NCBI GenBank assembly: GCA_945863875.1
Contig: CAMBBS010000003.1
Location: forward strand, 105,695-169,694
Length of the DNA stretch: 64,000 nucleotides
DNA from: Desulfopila aestuarii DSM 18488
GTDB lineage: Bacteria > Desulfobacterota > Desulfobulbia > Desulfobulbales > Desulfocapsaceae
Reading direction: 5' to 3'
Position 1 is the first letter of the stretch; each line of letters begins with the position of its first letter. The position numbers were made by a program, and so were the translations under genes. Below are positions 27,348 through 35,852 of the stretch, piece after piece. Below the pieces are notes generated by a model that ran no database searches, was not told where the DNA came from, and saw only the letters and a list, made by a program, of their open reading frames with translations.

Positions 27348-28427
27348 TCAACCTTGTTTACCCTCCAGCACAAACACATCTCTGGTCTTTTTGATTAACC
27401 AGCCAAGACAGACAAGTCCGGCCACCAGGGTGATAAAGAAAAAAATCATCGGCGAATATTGCGGTACTACCTGGAGCTGATCGAGGGTAAAGACATCCTT
27501 GAGATAGGCGCTGCGCAGCCAACTCCGCATGAAGGTCATGACCACGACCAGTGCAATCGCATGGTAAAATGTCAACCAGTATCTTTTTTTATAGGCAGCA
27601 AAAAGTGCTCCGGCCGCAAGCAGAAGAGCCACACCAAAGGCAATGGTTGCACCGACATTACCGCCCATAAAAAGCAGCATCAGTTCGTTCGGCAAAGAGA
27701 GCAGATACCAGAAACCGATCAGAACATTAGCAAAGGTCAGGACCAGAAAACTGCTCAGCCCCACCTCTTCGGCATGGTTTGCCAGATCAGGGTGGAGGTC
27801 TTTTCTGAAGCGTCCGAGCAGGGCGACAAACAACCCGCCAATAGCCAGGGCGCCGAGCAGCATATGCAGATAACGCGGCCAGAACTGCGGCTGACCAAAA
27901 GATAACAATGTACCGTTTTTATGGGAAAAATAGTCACCAAATTGTTCCGGCAGGGCCATCAGCAACATGTTGTTGGAGAAGAAAAAGCCGATGGCGGCCA
28001 GGAGAAAAAACGATAAGGCCGCGATCCATGGCCCAGCCGAGCCGAGCTGGGTAAAACGAAAATCATAGAGATACGCACCGTAATAGGCAATGATGAGCAT
28101 CGGCACAATAAGGATCCAGAAAGTCCCCATCAGCACCGAGCTGCTATAGAGGAACTGGCCGTAGAGTACCTGGACAAACAGCAACGGGGCCACGCCGAAA
28201 TTGACGACAAAGGCAATAACCAGCGGCAGGGCGATGGCGATGCGGTGGGCGAGCTGTTTTTGTAAGGTTCCGCCGCACATGTGCTGGGCAAGACCTATGG
28301 CCAGCCCGCCCAGCATGGCGTTCATGGCCAGCATGTGCAATGGAAAGGTCAGAAGGAGCAGAAACTGAAACCAGCCCCAACTGACCGGTATGGTGTCCGG
28401 TTGCGGAATAAAGAGCGGATTCATCAC
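27348..28427 (-). CDS. polytopic membrane protein, partner of the CydA-like cytochrome
   Basis: The protein has 359 residues with about nine hydrophobic helices. The first, SWGWFQFLLLLTFPLHMLAM, carries a His in a helix like quinol oxidase subunits, and RYLHMLLGALAIGGL offers another possible heme ligand. It has no CXXCH motif and no soluble domain. It overlaps the upstream gene by 4 bases (ATGA), so the two are translationally coupled and probably form a complex. I read it as a distant relative of the cytochrome bd oxidase superfamily; this is inference from helix patterns. Confidence 0.8.
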   Translation of the reverse strand: MMNPLFIPQPDTIPVSWGWFQFLLLLTFPLHMLAMNAMLGGLAIGLAQHMCGGTLQKQLAHRIAIALPLVIAFVVNFGVAPLLFVQVLYGQFLYSSSVLMGTFWILIVPMLIIAYYGAYLYDFRFTQLGSAGPWIAALSFFLLAAIGFFFSNNMLLMALPEQFGDYFSHKNGTLLSFGQPQFWPRYLHMLLGALAIGGLFVALLGRFRKDLHPDLANHAEEVGLSSFLVLTFANVLIGFWYLLSLPNELMLLFMGGNVGATIAFGVALLLAAGALFAAYKKRYWLTFYHAIALVVVMTFMRSWLRSAYLKDVFTLDQLQVVPQYSPMIFFFITLVAGLVCLGWLIKKTRDVFVLEGKQG

Positions 28428-30181
28428 TTTCCTCCCTGGTTGATGCTTGCAAGAAAATCAGCGAGTGCCTCTTGTTCCTCTGCTGTCCCGCCAAACGGCG
28501 GCATGGAACTTTCCAGCTGATCAAGTCGACCGAGCAGGGTGAAGATTTCCTGCCGGTCGATGTTGCCGATCATCGGCGCCATCTCCTCGACACCGTGACA
28601 CAGACGGCAATGCGTTTCGAAAATAGCTTTGCCGTCAATAGCCGTCTCCTGTTGCGCTGTGTCAGTGTGCCCCCCGAGGAAGGCGGCCAGCTGTCCGTGC
28701 GCCTCGACACTGCCGCCGAACGGCTCCATTTCTTCGGATATTTCGTTTAAAGTGCGCAGCATTGCGACAATTTCCTCCTTGGCGACGCCCTGAAGAGAAG
28801 ACAAGTCCTCCAGCGCATGGCAGGATGCGCAATTTTCTTCAAACAGCGCCGGACCCTTTGCCACGCTCCCTGCATCCTGTTGCGGCTCCTGCACCTCTTT
28901 ACCGTGCAGTCCACCGGCGATATAGGCGGCCAGAGCCCTGCCTTCCTGTTCCGTACCGACAAAAGGCGGCATAAAATAGCGTAGTTCATGGATCTTCTTA
29001 AGATAGCTTACCAGGGCACGATAACTCATCGTACGCGTGGCCGCGATGATATCGTTGTTTATGCCGCCGACGGTGTGACAGGCATAACACTGGTTGATGA
29101 AAATTTCCTCCCCGGCAAGTTCGAGATTTTCCTCGGACACTTCCTTGTTCTGCACCCAGAGGGCCGACCGGAGAAAGCCCCCGTCATTCAGCGCGGCCAG
29201 ATCCTTTTTCATGATGCTGTTCGAGTACATCACCCCGTTGATCACATAGGGACGACGGGCCGCCTCCCTGGTCCACTCAAAGCCGCCCATAACCACGAGA
29301 GCACTGATCATCGCCAGGCCGGCGACCGGTTTGAGATTCAGGCTCGGGCGAACTATCCCGGCGACCAGCATAAGCAATAGAAAAGACACAAAACCGGCCG
29401 CGGTCAAGGGTTGTATAGCGGCAATGGTCGGCGATTTACCCATCACCAGCCCCTGCGACTGGTCGGGCAGCACCGACAGATACCAGAGACCGGAAATCAG
29501 GGTGAAAACCAGTGTTACCAGCGCCCATTTGGCCGAAAACCGGGTCATGGAAATGCGCGTGCCCGCATCGGCGGTAAACGATGCGGACAGAAAGCCGTAA
29601 CAGGCGGCAATCATCAGGGCGATAAAGGTCCGGAAGACAAGCGAAGGGAAGAAACTCGGGTTGAAAAAACCCGCCCAGAAATCCATATCCTGGGCCCAGC
29701 TGCCAGGTGTCAGCATGACGCCGATGATGCCGTTAATGACCAGCAGCGACATCCAGGCGGCGATAAAATAGAGCCAGCCGACCTGCAGATGGGTGCGGGA
29801 ATCCATCCGGCCGAACATATAGTAATAGACAAAGGCGGCGCCGATCTCAACGGTGAAAAATACCCATTCGATCGCCCAGGCGAAGACAAAATTATGAATC
29901 AGCAGAGAGGTTGCCGCGGGATTGACCAGGGCGATAATAAACCAGATACCGACGCCGGATATCGACCCGAAGACCATGGTCACAAGAAGGAAAAAACGGG
30001 CATGTTTTTTGGTGAAGTCAAGAATCGGCTGACTGTTCTCTTTCAGCCCCTTCTTTTCGGCATAGATCAGATAAAGCCCGCCACCGACGGCAAAATGGGA
30101 AACAAAGACGTGCAGGATTGAAATCAATGCAATGAGAAATCCCCCACCAGTCTCCGGCAGATACCAAACCGGGTAATTCAT
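28424..30181 (-). CDS. CydA-like membrane protein with three C-terminal cytochrome c domains
   Basis: The protein has 585 residues. About eight membrane helices fill residues 10-300 (FLIALISILHVFVSHFAVGG first), with His at 24, 29 and about 96 as candidate b-heme ligands. A predicted periplasmic tail has three class I heme c sites: CYACH at 365-369, CASCH at 451-455 and CRLCH at 525-529, each followed by a Met-containing loop (FMPPFVG, MEPFGG, MPPFGG) that could give the distal ligand. Databases tend to label such proteins cytochrome bd subunit I, but the canonical GRQPW-type motif is not visible. It probably moves electrons between quinol and periplasmic carriers or oxygen. Confidence 0.85.
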   Translation of the reverse strand: MNYPVWYLPETGGGFLIALISILHVFVSHFAVGGGLYLIYAEKKGLKENSQPILDFTKKHARFFLLVTMVFGSISGVGIWFIIALVNPAATSLLIHNFVFAWAIEWVFFTVEIGAAFVYYYMFGRMDSRTHLQVGWLYFIAAWMSLLVINGIIGVMLTPGSWAQDMDFWAGFFNPSFFPSLVFRTFIALMIAACYGFLSASFTADAGTRISMTRFSAKWALVTLVFTLISGLWYLSVLPDQSQGLVMGKSPTIAAIQPLTAAGFVSFLLLMLVAGIVRPSLNLKPVAGLAMISALVVMGGFEWTREAARRPYVINGVMYSNSIMKKDLAALNDGGFLRSALWVQNKEVSEENLELAGEEIFINQCYACHTVGGINNDIIAATRTMSYRALVSYLKKIHELRYFMPPFVGTEQEGRALAAYIAGGLHGKEVQEPQQDAGSVAKGPALFEENCASCHALEDLSSLQGVAKEEIVAMLRTLNEISEEMEPFGGSVEAHGQLAAFLGGHTDTAQQETAIDGKAIFETHCRLCHGVEEMAPMIGNIDRQEIFTLLGRLDQLESSMPPFGGTAEEQEALADFLASINQGGK

Positions 30182-30262
30182 ATCCCCTCCTTTTTATGGT
30201 AAAGTATTAAGTTATTCCCTATCGAAGAACAGCAGAATAACGTACTTGAGAATGATTTTCAA

Positions 30263-30691
30263 TTACGACTTTGTATCATTGCCAACTGGCGGCTGTTGCC
30301 GGGCGAGGTAGTTTTCGACACTGCGCTGCAGGGTAACTTCCGCTAACTGGGCGCAGTGCAGATGCGTCTCCGGGAGCTGCCCCACCTCGTCCATGATCGT
30401 TACCATATTTATGGATTTCACCTCCTCGATGGTTTTTGCCCGGGCAAGGGTAGCAGCCGTCTCGACACAGTGTTTACTGAACGAACAGCCGTTGGTCCAA
30501 TGGTGGCTGTCCAGCACCTTTCCGTCTCGTATCTTCAGCCCGATTTCCATGGTATCACCGCAGTTGCCGACCACCTTGGCGATGCCGTCCGGATTATCAA
30601 TAACCGGATTGTTGAAATAATAGACGAAAAACCAGGTCAACCCGACGACAAACAGAACAAGAAAAGCCATGAAAATGGTGAAAATTGACAT
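30263..30691 (-). CDS. membrane-anchored IscU/NifU-like iron-sulfur scaffold domain protein
   Basis: The protein has 142 residues. One hydrophobic helix (about residues 3-26) is followed by an IscU-type domain with all three scaffold cysteines: GNCGD (Cys44), NGCSF (Cys69) and HCAQLA (Cys113). IscU and NifU proteins are normally soluble. The gene is the first of the cytochrome operon, 81 bases before the CydA-like gene. The domain's side of the membrane cannot be told: lysines flank the helix poorly. A role in cofactor supply or electron transfer to the complex is inference. Confidence 0.85.
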   Translation of the reverse strand: MSIFTIFMAFLVLFVVGLTWFFVYYFNNPVIDNPDGIAKVVGNCGDTMEIGLKIRDGKVLDSHHWTNGCSFSKHCVETAATLARAKTIEEVKSINMVTIMDEVGQLPETHLHCAQLAEVTLQRSVENYLARQQPPVGNDTKS

Positions 30692-30815
30692 GCAGATGTC
30701 CCTTTATTGTGTAAATTACTATATCCTGTTGCCCAGCCGCCAAGGCTGCAGCAACCTATGCTGCGAAATACTCTCAAGTCGAATAAACTTACCATCCCAG
30801 GAGCAGAAGAAAATA

Positions 30816-31694
30816 ATGCACGCGCCCACCGTCTCGACAAAACTGGTCATACTCCTTGGAAACCCACTGGGACATTCCATTTCGCCGCCTATGCATAATC
30901 GCGTTTTCGAAACTCTCGGGATGGACTATTGCTATTTGCCGGTCGAAGTCAATGAAGATAATCTTGACAAGGTGTTTTCCGGCCTGGTCAGAATGAATGT
31001 CGCCGGTTTTAACGTCACCATCCCGCACAAGATCCGGATCATGAAATATCTCGATGAGCTCGATCCCCTGGCCGCGACAATCGGGGCAGTGAATACCATC
31101 TGTGTCAAGGACGGCAGGACCAAAGGCTACAATACCGACGGCCAGGGGTTTAGTCGATCCCTGGCGGAAGAAACGCGGAGTTCGGTGCAGGGGAAACGTT
31201 TTTTTCTTCTGGGATGCGGCGGCGCCGTACGCGCCATTGCCATGACCCTGGCCTTTGAAGGAGCTGAAAAAATAATCATCTGCAATCGTACTGCGGCAAA
31301 AGCACAGGCTCTTGTCGCCGAGATCAACGCTAAAATCCGCGACTGCGCCGAAGTCGTCGAGCAGACAACCGACAGCCAGGCCAAGGCCTTGCAAACCAGT
31401 GATGTCCTTATCAACGGCACCAGTGTCGGCATGCACCCGAAGGAAGACGAGCTGCCGCTCGACAAATCGCTGCTGCTGCCGCACCTGACAGTGGCGGATA
31501 TCGTCTACAACCCGCTTAAAACCAGATTACTCTGCGCCGCTGAAGAACAGGGCTGCCGCGCCATCCTCCCCGGCCTGGGCATGTTGATCTATCAAGGCGC
31601 CGCAGCCTTCAAACTATGGACAGGTGTCGCGCCGCTCATAGGCGAGATGACCGAGGTGGCCTATGCACTGATGGCCAAGGAACAAGGAAAATAA
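30816..31694 (+). CDS. aroE: shikimate dehydrogenase
   Basis: The protein has 292 residues. The shikimate-binding part has GNPLGHSISPPMHN, the catalytic Lys in NVTIPHKIRIM and an Asp in GYNTDGQGF. The NADP-binding part has LGCGGAVRAIA and NRTAAKAQ. It reduces 3-dehydroshikimate in aromatic amino acid synthesis. The frame is open from 30669 but the ATG at 30816 (MHAPTVSTKLVILLG) fits family length and follows an AGGAG site by 12 bases. It converges on pspF with a 4-base gap. Confidence 0.93.
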   Translation: MHAPTVSTKLVILLGNPLGHSISPPMHNRVFETLGMDYCYLPVEVNEDNLDKVFSGLVRMNVAGFNVTIPHKIRIMKYLDELDPLAATIGAVNTICVKDGRTKGYNTDGQGFSRSLAEETRSSVQGKRFFLLGCGGAVRAIAMTLAFEGAEKIIICNRTAAKAQALVAEINAKIRDCAEVVEQTTDSQAKALQTSDVLINGTSVGMHPKEDELPLDKSLLLPHLTVADIVYNPLKTRLLCAAEEQGCRAILPGLGMLIYQGAAAFKLWTGVAPLIGEMTEVAYALMAKEQGK

Positions 31695-31698
31695 GCAA

Positions 31699-32772
31699 TT
31701 AGGCCGGACTGCCGAGTGCAGCACCCAACCCACCGTCATGCGGCAAAACAGTCAGGCCGTATTTGCGAATTTTCCCCCGCAACTGATCATAGGTCAGACC
31801 GAGATGGACCGCGGCCTTTCTCTGGTTAAAACGACAGGTGGTCAATGCCTGTTTGATCATTGCCCTTTCCAGTTCCTCCACCGCCAGTTTCATCGACACG
31901 GTCTCGTTTCCCACAGCGAGAGGACGCGCGGCCCTTTCCTCGCCGCCATTTTCTTCACCGGACAGGGTAAGTGGTTCGTAGGGAGAGACAAAGGGATCAA
32001 AGACAATTTTATCTATGAAGCCGGTATCAGAGCGGTGGACCGCCCGTTCCACAACGTTTTTCAGCTCACGGATGTTACCCTTCCAGCTGTTTTGTTCAAG
32101 CTGCCGCACGACCGCTGCCGAGAAGGAAGGAATGTCCTCCCTGCCCAGCTCAAAAGACATGCGTGTGGCAAAATGGGTGGCCAGGAGTAGAATATCTTCC
32201 TCCCGGCAGCGAAGGGGCGGCAGAAACAGGACCTCAAAAGAGAGACGGTCAAGGAGATCCCGTTTAAAATCCTTTTTCTCGGCCATCGCCGCCAGATCGA
32301 CATTGGTCGCCCCGACAATGCGTACGTCGACTTCGATGGGTTGTGAACTGCCGACCCGTTCAAAAGAATTGTATTCCACCACCCGGAGGATCTTTTCCTG
32401 CGCCTCAAGAGGGATGGAGCCGATTTCATCGAGAAAAAGAGTCCCGCCGTCCGCCGCTTCAAATCGTCCGGTGCGGCGGCTCTCGGCACCGGTAAAGGCC
32501 CCCTTCTCAAAACCGAACAGCTCCGCCTCGATAAGCGACGGCGACAGGGTCGCACAGTTCAGGGTGACAAAAGGCCCCTGCCATCTCCTGGACAAAAAAT
32601 GCAGACGGCTTGCGGCCAGTTCTTTCCCTGTTCCCCTCTCCCCTATCAGCAGCACCGGCCTGTCGATGGGTGCTACGCGGGAAAGACGCTCCTGAAAATC
32701 AAGAAACGTTTCCGACTGGCCGAGGGCCTCTCCCCGTGACGAAAAAGTGACTGCTGCTTTTTTAAGGGACAT
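31699..32772 (-). CDS. pspF: PspF, sigma-54 enhancer-binding activator of the psp operon
   Basis: The protein has 357 residues. The AAA+ domain lacks an N-terminal receiver, as in PspF, with Walker A GERGTGKE, the sigma-54 contact loop GAFTGA and Walker [10 protein letters not shown] Fis-type helix-turn-helix lies near the C-terminus ([20 protein letters not shown]). It is divergent from pspA with the regulatory sites between them. PspA normally inhibits it by direct binding. Confidence 0.93.
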   Translation of the reverse strand: MSLKKAAVTFSSRGEALGQSETFLDFQERLSRVAPIDRPVLLIGERGTGKELAASRLHFLSRRWQGPFVTLNCATLSPSLIEAELFGFEKGAFTGAESRRTGRFEAADGGTLFLDEIGSIPLEAQEKILRVVEYNSFERVGSSQPIEVDVRIVGATNVDLAAMAEKKDFKRDLLDRLSFEVLFLPPLRCREEDILLLATHFATRMSFELGREDIPSFSAAVVRQLEQNSWKGNIRELKNVVERAVHRSDTGFIDKIVFDPFVSPYEPLTLSGEENGGEERAARPLAVGNETVSMKLAVEELERAMIKQALTTCRFNQRKAAVHLGLTYDQLRGKIRKYGLTVLPHDGGLGAALGSPA

Positions 32773-32808
32773 GATTCGTCCGGTTAAATTTACCTATGTT
32801 TAGTTTTA

Positions 32809-32827
32809 TTGACCAATTATTGGTTAA
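32809..32827. promoter_or_regulatory. putative PspF upstream activating site
   Basis: TTGACCAATTATTGGTTAA is a 19-base imperfect palindrome (one mismatched pair). It lies 75 bases upstream of the sigma-54 -24 element and 37 bases from the pspF start, so it could serve both activation of pspA and control of pspF. Confidence 0.55.
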
Positions 32828-32901
32828 TATATAAGCGGTAGTCAAATAACAAGCAAGTCCCAACACCTCGGCCTTCCGTTCTTTTAATTATTTTCGCCGG
32901 C

Positions 32902-32917
32902 GGGCATGCATCCTGCA
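32902..32917 (+). promoter_or_regulatory. sigma-54 promoter of pspA
   Basis: The sequence GGGCATGCATCCTGCA has GG at 32903-32904 and GC at 32915-32916 with exactly 10 bases between, as the -24/-12 consensus requires. The expected start of transcription is near 32928, and pspA begins at 32959. Confidence 0.75.
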
Positions 32918-32958
32918 AAAGATAAAACAAACCACAACCCTAATTCTGGAGGAAGGAC

Positions 32959-33636
32959 ATGGGCATTTTCACACGATTCAGCGACATAATCAGTTCAAAT
33001 ATCAATTCCATGCTCGACAAGGCCGAAGATCCTGAAAAGATGATTAAACTGATGATTCACGAAATGGAGGACACCCTCATCGAATTGAAATCATCCTGTG
33101 CCGGAGTCATCGCCGGCCGAAAAAAAGTCGAGAGGAAACTCGAAGAAATTCGCGGCAGAAGAGACCTTTGGGCCGAACGCGCCGCCATGGCCGTGGCCAA
33201 GGGCCGGGACAACCTGGCCAGAGAAGCACTCATTGAAAAACGGCGCTTTGGTGCCATCGCCGAAGCCCTTGAAGGCGAACTGGCTGAATACGCCGGACTT
33301 ATCACGCAATACCAAGAAGATATAGTCGAGCTGGAGAGTAAACTGAACAACGCCAAGGAAAAAAAGAGAGTCCTCGTCGAACGTCACAAGCGGGCTACCG
33401 GAAAAAAGCGCGCCCAGGAGGATATCAGGCGCAGCAACAGCAGCGGCACCATGGCCCGCTTCGACAAACTGGAAAGCAGAATCGAGCAGATGGAGGCGGA
33501 AGCCGAACTGGTCAACATGGCCGGCAAGCCTCCTGTCGAGGAAGAATTTGACAACCTCGCCGCCGATGACGAGATTGAGAACGAACTTGCCAGGATCAAA
33601 GCCGCGCAATACCGTAAGCAGGGCGAAACCCTGTAA
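32959..33636 (+). CDS. pspA: phage shock protein A
   Basis: The protein has 225 residues and is nearly all coiled coil. The N-terminal amphipathic helix MGIFTRFSDIISSNINSMLD binds membrane, and DPEKMIKLMIHEMEDTLIEL follows. PspA belongs to the ESCRT-III superfamily and protects the inner membrane on loss of proton motive force; it also inhibits PspF. GGAGG precedes the ATG at correct distance. Confidence 0.95.
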   Translation: MGIFTRFSDIISSNINSMLDKAEDPEKMIKLMIHEMEDTLIELKSSCAGVIAGRKKVERKLEEIRGRRDLWAERAAMAVAKGRDNLAREALIEKRRFGAIAEALEGELAEYAGLITQYQEDIVELESKLNNAKEKKRVLVERHKRATGKKRAQEDIRRSNSSGTMARFDKLESRIEQMEAEAELVNMAGKPPVEEEFDNLAADDEIENELARIKAAQYRKQGETL

Positions 33637-33723
33637 GTACCCACCCCTGCCGGACATGACACATTTGCCGCGGGGGCAAAAGACCACCAGACAACAAAAG
33701 ATTACCGACCGGAGTCGCACACC

Positions 33724-33969
33724 ATGCTCAATATCATTATCGTTGCCATTGTTTTCGGCTCTATCGTCGCCTTGGCAATGCTTATCTGCGGGACCATCTT
33801 GATAATTGTCAAAACCCGCACCAACCGGTGTGCCAGTGGGCCGGCCGACAGTGAAGAAGCAAGGGTCATCCAGGAAATCTACCAGGGACTGGAAAAGCTG
33901 GAAGAACGGATCGACGCCCTGGAAACGATCTTGACGGAAAATCAAGCAAAGGACAGGTACAGAAAATGA
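33724..33969 (+). CDS. pspB: phage shock protein B
   Basis: The protein has 81 residues. An N-terminal membrane helix (NIIIVAIVFGSIVALAMLIC) is followed by a cytosolic coiled coil (EIYQGLEKLEERIDALETIL). It works with PspC as the stress sensor that draws PspA off PspF. Its stop overlaps the pspC start by 4 bases. Confidence 0.88.
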   Translation: MLNIIIVAIVFGSIVALAMLICGTILIIVKTRTNRCASGPADSEEARVIQEIYQGLEKLEERIDALETILTENQAKDRYRK

Positions 33970-34346
33970 CAAGATATCATGAAAAGCAAGGCGGCATCTA
34001 CCGGTCGCGAACCGGCGTCTTCCTGGGCGTTTGCAAAGGAATCGCCGAATACTTCGATCTCCCTGTCTTCTGGGTCCGGCTCGCCCTGGTTATTTTATTT
34101 ATTTTCAGCGGCTTCTGGCCGGTTATCGGTGTCTACTTGGTAGCCGCCTTCTTCATGAAGCCAAAACCGGTAAAACCGCTGGCAAGTGAAGAGGAAAGGG
34201 AATTTTATGACCGCTACGTGCATTCTCCGAAAGCCGCCGCCCAGCGTCTGAAGAAAAAATTTACCGAGCTGGAGAGACGCATTCGGAACATGGAGGACAA
34301 GGTGACCGGTCGGGAGTATGACTGGGAGCGACGCTTCCGCTCATAA
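33966..34346 (+). CDS. pspC: phage shock protein C
   Basis: The protein has 126 residues. The PspC domain has YRSRTGVFLGVCKGIAEYF and a membrane helix at about 40-65 (VRLALVILFIFSGFWPVIGV). A C-terminal charged coiled coil follows (KKKFTELERRIRNMEDKV). It is translationally coupled to pspB. Confidence 0.92.
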   Translation: MTRYHEKQGGIYRSRTGVFLGVCKGIAEYFDLPVFWVRLALVILFIFSGFWPVIGVYLVAAFFMKPKPVKPLASEEEREFYDRYVHSPKAAAQRLKKKFTELERRIRNMEDKVTGREYDWERRFRS

Positions 34347-34501
34347 GTTTTCCTGGATATTTACATAAGCATGATTTACAATAACACAGAGATGGTTTTT
34401 GGCCACTCATGTCTTATCAGTTTGAAGGAGAAGAACGATCTCTTTGAAAAAGATGCAAAGAGGAACGGCCCCGAATTCTTCAACGTTGAAGGGAGAAGGT
34501 C

Positions 34502-34672
34502 ATGTCACAAATCATTCACTGCTGCATGCTGCTCTACATTGTCTTTATTGTGGCTGAGATCAGAAATGTCCTGATACACGGCGATCCCCGACAGGCCGAA
34601 CCGATTACCATCTGGGATGAAATGCCGCAGCCGGTCGATACCAGCGGCTTTAAAATAACCTACAGGCAATAG
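34502..34672 (+). CDS. small membrane protein at the end of the psp operon
   Basis: This 56-residue ORF begins MSQIIHCCMLLYIVFIVAEI, a single hydrophobic helix, followed by a hydrophilic tail (PITIWDEMPQPVDTSGF). A clear GGAG site (34492-34495) precedes the ATG. It overlaps a longer frame from 34371 that lacks a ribosome site. Position suggests a PspD- or PspG-like accessory protein, but the sequence is not clearly either. Confidence 0.6.
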   Translation: MSQIIHCCMLLYIVFIVAEIRNVLIHGDPRQAEPITIWDEMPQPVDTSGFKITYRQ

Positions 34673-34691
34673 CCAGTAACACAATTCACCA

Positions 34692-35849
34692 TTAACGAAA
34701 GTATTCCCAGCTGCTGACTATGCTGAGAGCCGCAAGCTTGGTTCGAGATGGCAGCGTATCTCTGATCATATACTCCCTGTCGCAATGGTCACAATCCCCA
34801 ACAGGCCCCATGCCGTCAACGACCGGAATTCCTGCCTCGGCAATGGTATTCATATCCGAGACTCCGCTGCGCAGCTCCTCAAGGCACGGCAGGCCGAGCT
34901 TATCCGCCTGCCCCGAGATTACTCGAAATAATTCCCGGTTACCTGCCGACTGCACCATCGGCAGCCTGGAAAGTGTTTGGTGCAGCTCCGCCGAAGTCCC
35001 CGGCACCGCACATTCCGCGGCAATGCGGAAAATATTCGCCGCGGTATCGACACAGTCCGCCGCTGTCAAAAACCGCGTATCGATCTCCGCCACCGCCGCA
35101 TCGGCTACGGTATTCGGACCGATCCCGCCTTTGATGACCCCGACGTTGACAACTATCTTCCGCCGGGCATCGTTGAGCTGCTCCAGGGCAATAATTTTAT
35201 GGGCCAGCTCGAGAATGGCACTGGCCTTGTCCGCGCCGGCAAATGCGGCATGACCGGCCCGGCCCTTGACCGAGAGGAGATAGCCGGCCTTGCCTTTACG
35301 TCCGGTGACAACCTCACCCCCAAGACCGCCGCACTCAAAGCCAAGGCCGAGAAGACTTCGTGCCGCCTCTGTCTGCATGAGGGGCGTCGATGCCGGGGAG
35401 CCGATTTCTTCATCGGAATTACAGATAAAGGTGAGAGGAATTGCCTCAAGCAGCCGGCAGGCGGCCAAAGCCTTGAGGGCAAAAACGGCAGTGACCAGGC
35501 CGCCTTTCATGTCAATCACCCCTGGGCCGAAAATCTTTTGACCATCATCTTTAAACCAGTTGAAAGGGCTGTCGACAGGAAAAACAGTATCCATATGGCC
35601 GATCAGCAAAAGTGGTGGCACTCCGGTGCGATAGGCGGGGGAACGAAAAACCAGCTGGTCACCGAGCTCCGATTCCCGGACCACGTCGAGCACCATCCCG
35701 GTCCCCCGCAGACTGTCGGCGATCCACTTGCCGACCGCATCTACGCCGGCCTTAAAACGGGAAAAGCTCTGCTGCTCAACCAACTGCCGCAACAACCGGA
35801 ACTGTTCTTTTTCGTTCTCTTGAACGAAGTTGACAAGTGACTCGTGCAT
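34692..35849 (-). CDS. M20 family metallopeptidase (glutamate carboxypeptidase-like)
   Basis: The protein has 385 residues. The di-zinc ligands appear in LLIGHMDTVF, GPGVIDMKGG and NSDEEIGSPAS, and a dimerisation domain lies at about 190-290 (VKGRAGHAAFAG). It resembles carboxypeptidase G2 and related amidohydrolases. The ligand-bearing DCDHCDREYM near the C-terminus supports a full-length enzyme. The start lies 3 bases after the pta stop, so the two genes form an operon. Confidence 0.88.
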   Translation of the reverse strand: MHESLVNFVQENEKEQFRLLRQLVEQQSFSRFKAGVDAVGKWIADSLRGTGMVLDVVRESELGDQLVFRSPAYRTGVPPLLLIGHMDTVFPVDSPFNWFKDDGQKIFGPGVIDMKGGLVTAVFALKALAACRLLEAIPLTFICNSDEEIGSPASTPLMQTEAARSLLGLGFECGGLGGEVVTGRKGKAGYLLSVKGRAGHAAFAGADKASAILELAHKIIALEQLNDARRKIVVNVGVIKGGIGPNTVADAAVAEIDTRFLTAADCVDTAANIFRIAAECAVPGTSAELHQTLSRLPMVQSAGNRELFRVISGQADKLGLPCLEELRSGVSDMNTIAEAGIPVVDGMGPVGDCDHCDREYMIRDTLPSRTKLAALSIVSSWEYFR

Positions 35850-35852
35850 CAG

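Noticed and set aside
34371..34574. 67-codon plus-strand frame after pspC
   Set aside because: It lacks a ribosome site and overlaps the 56-residue ORF at 34502 that has one and encodes a membrane helix.
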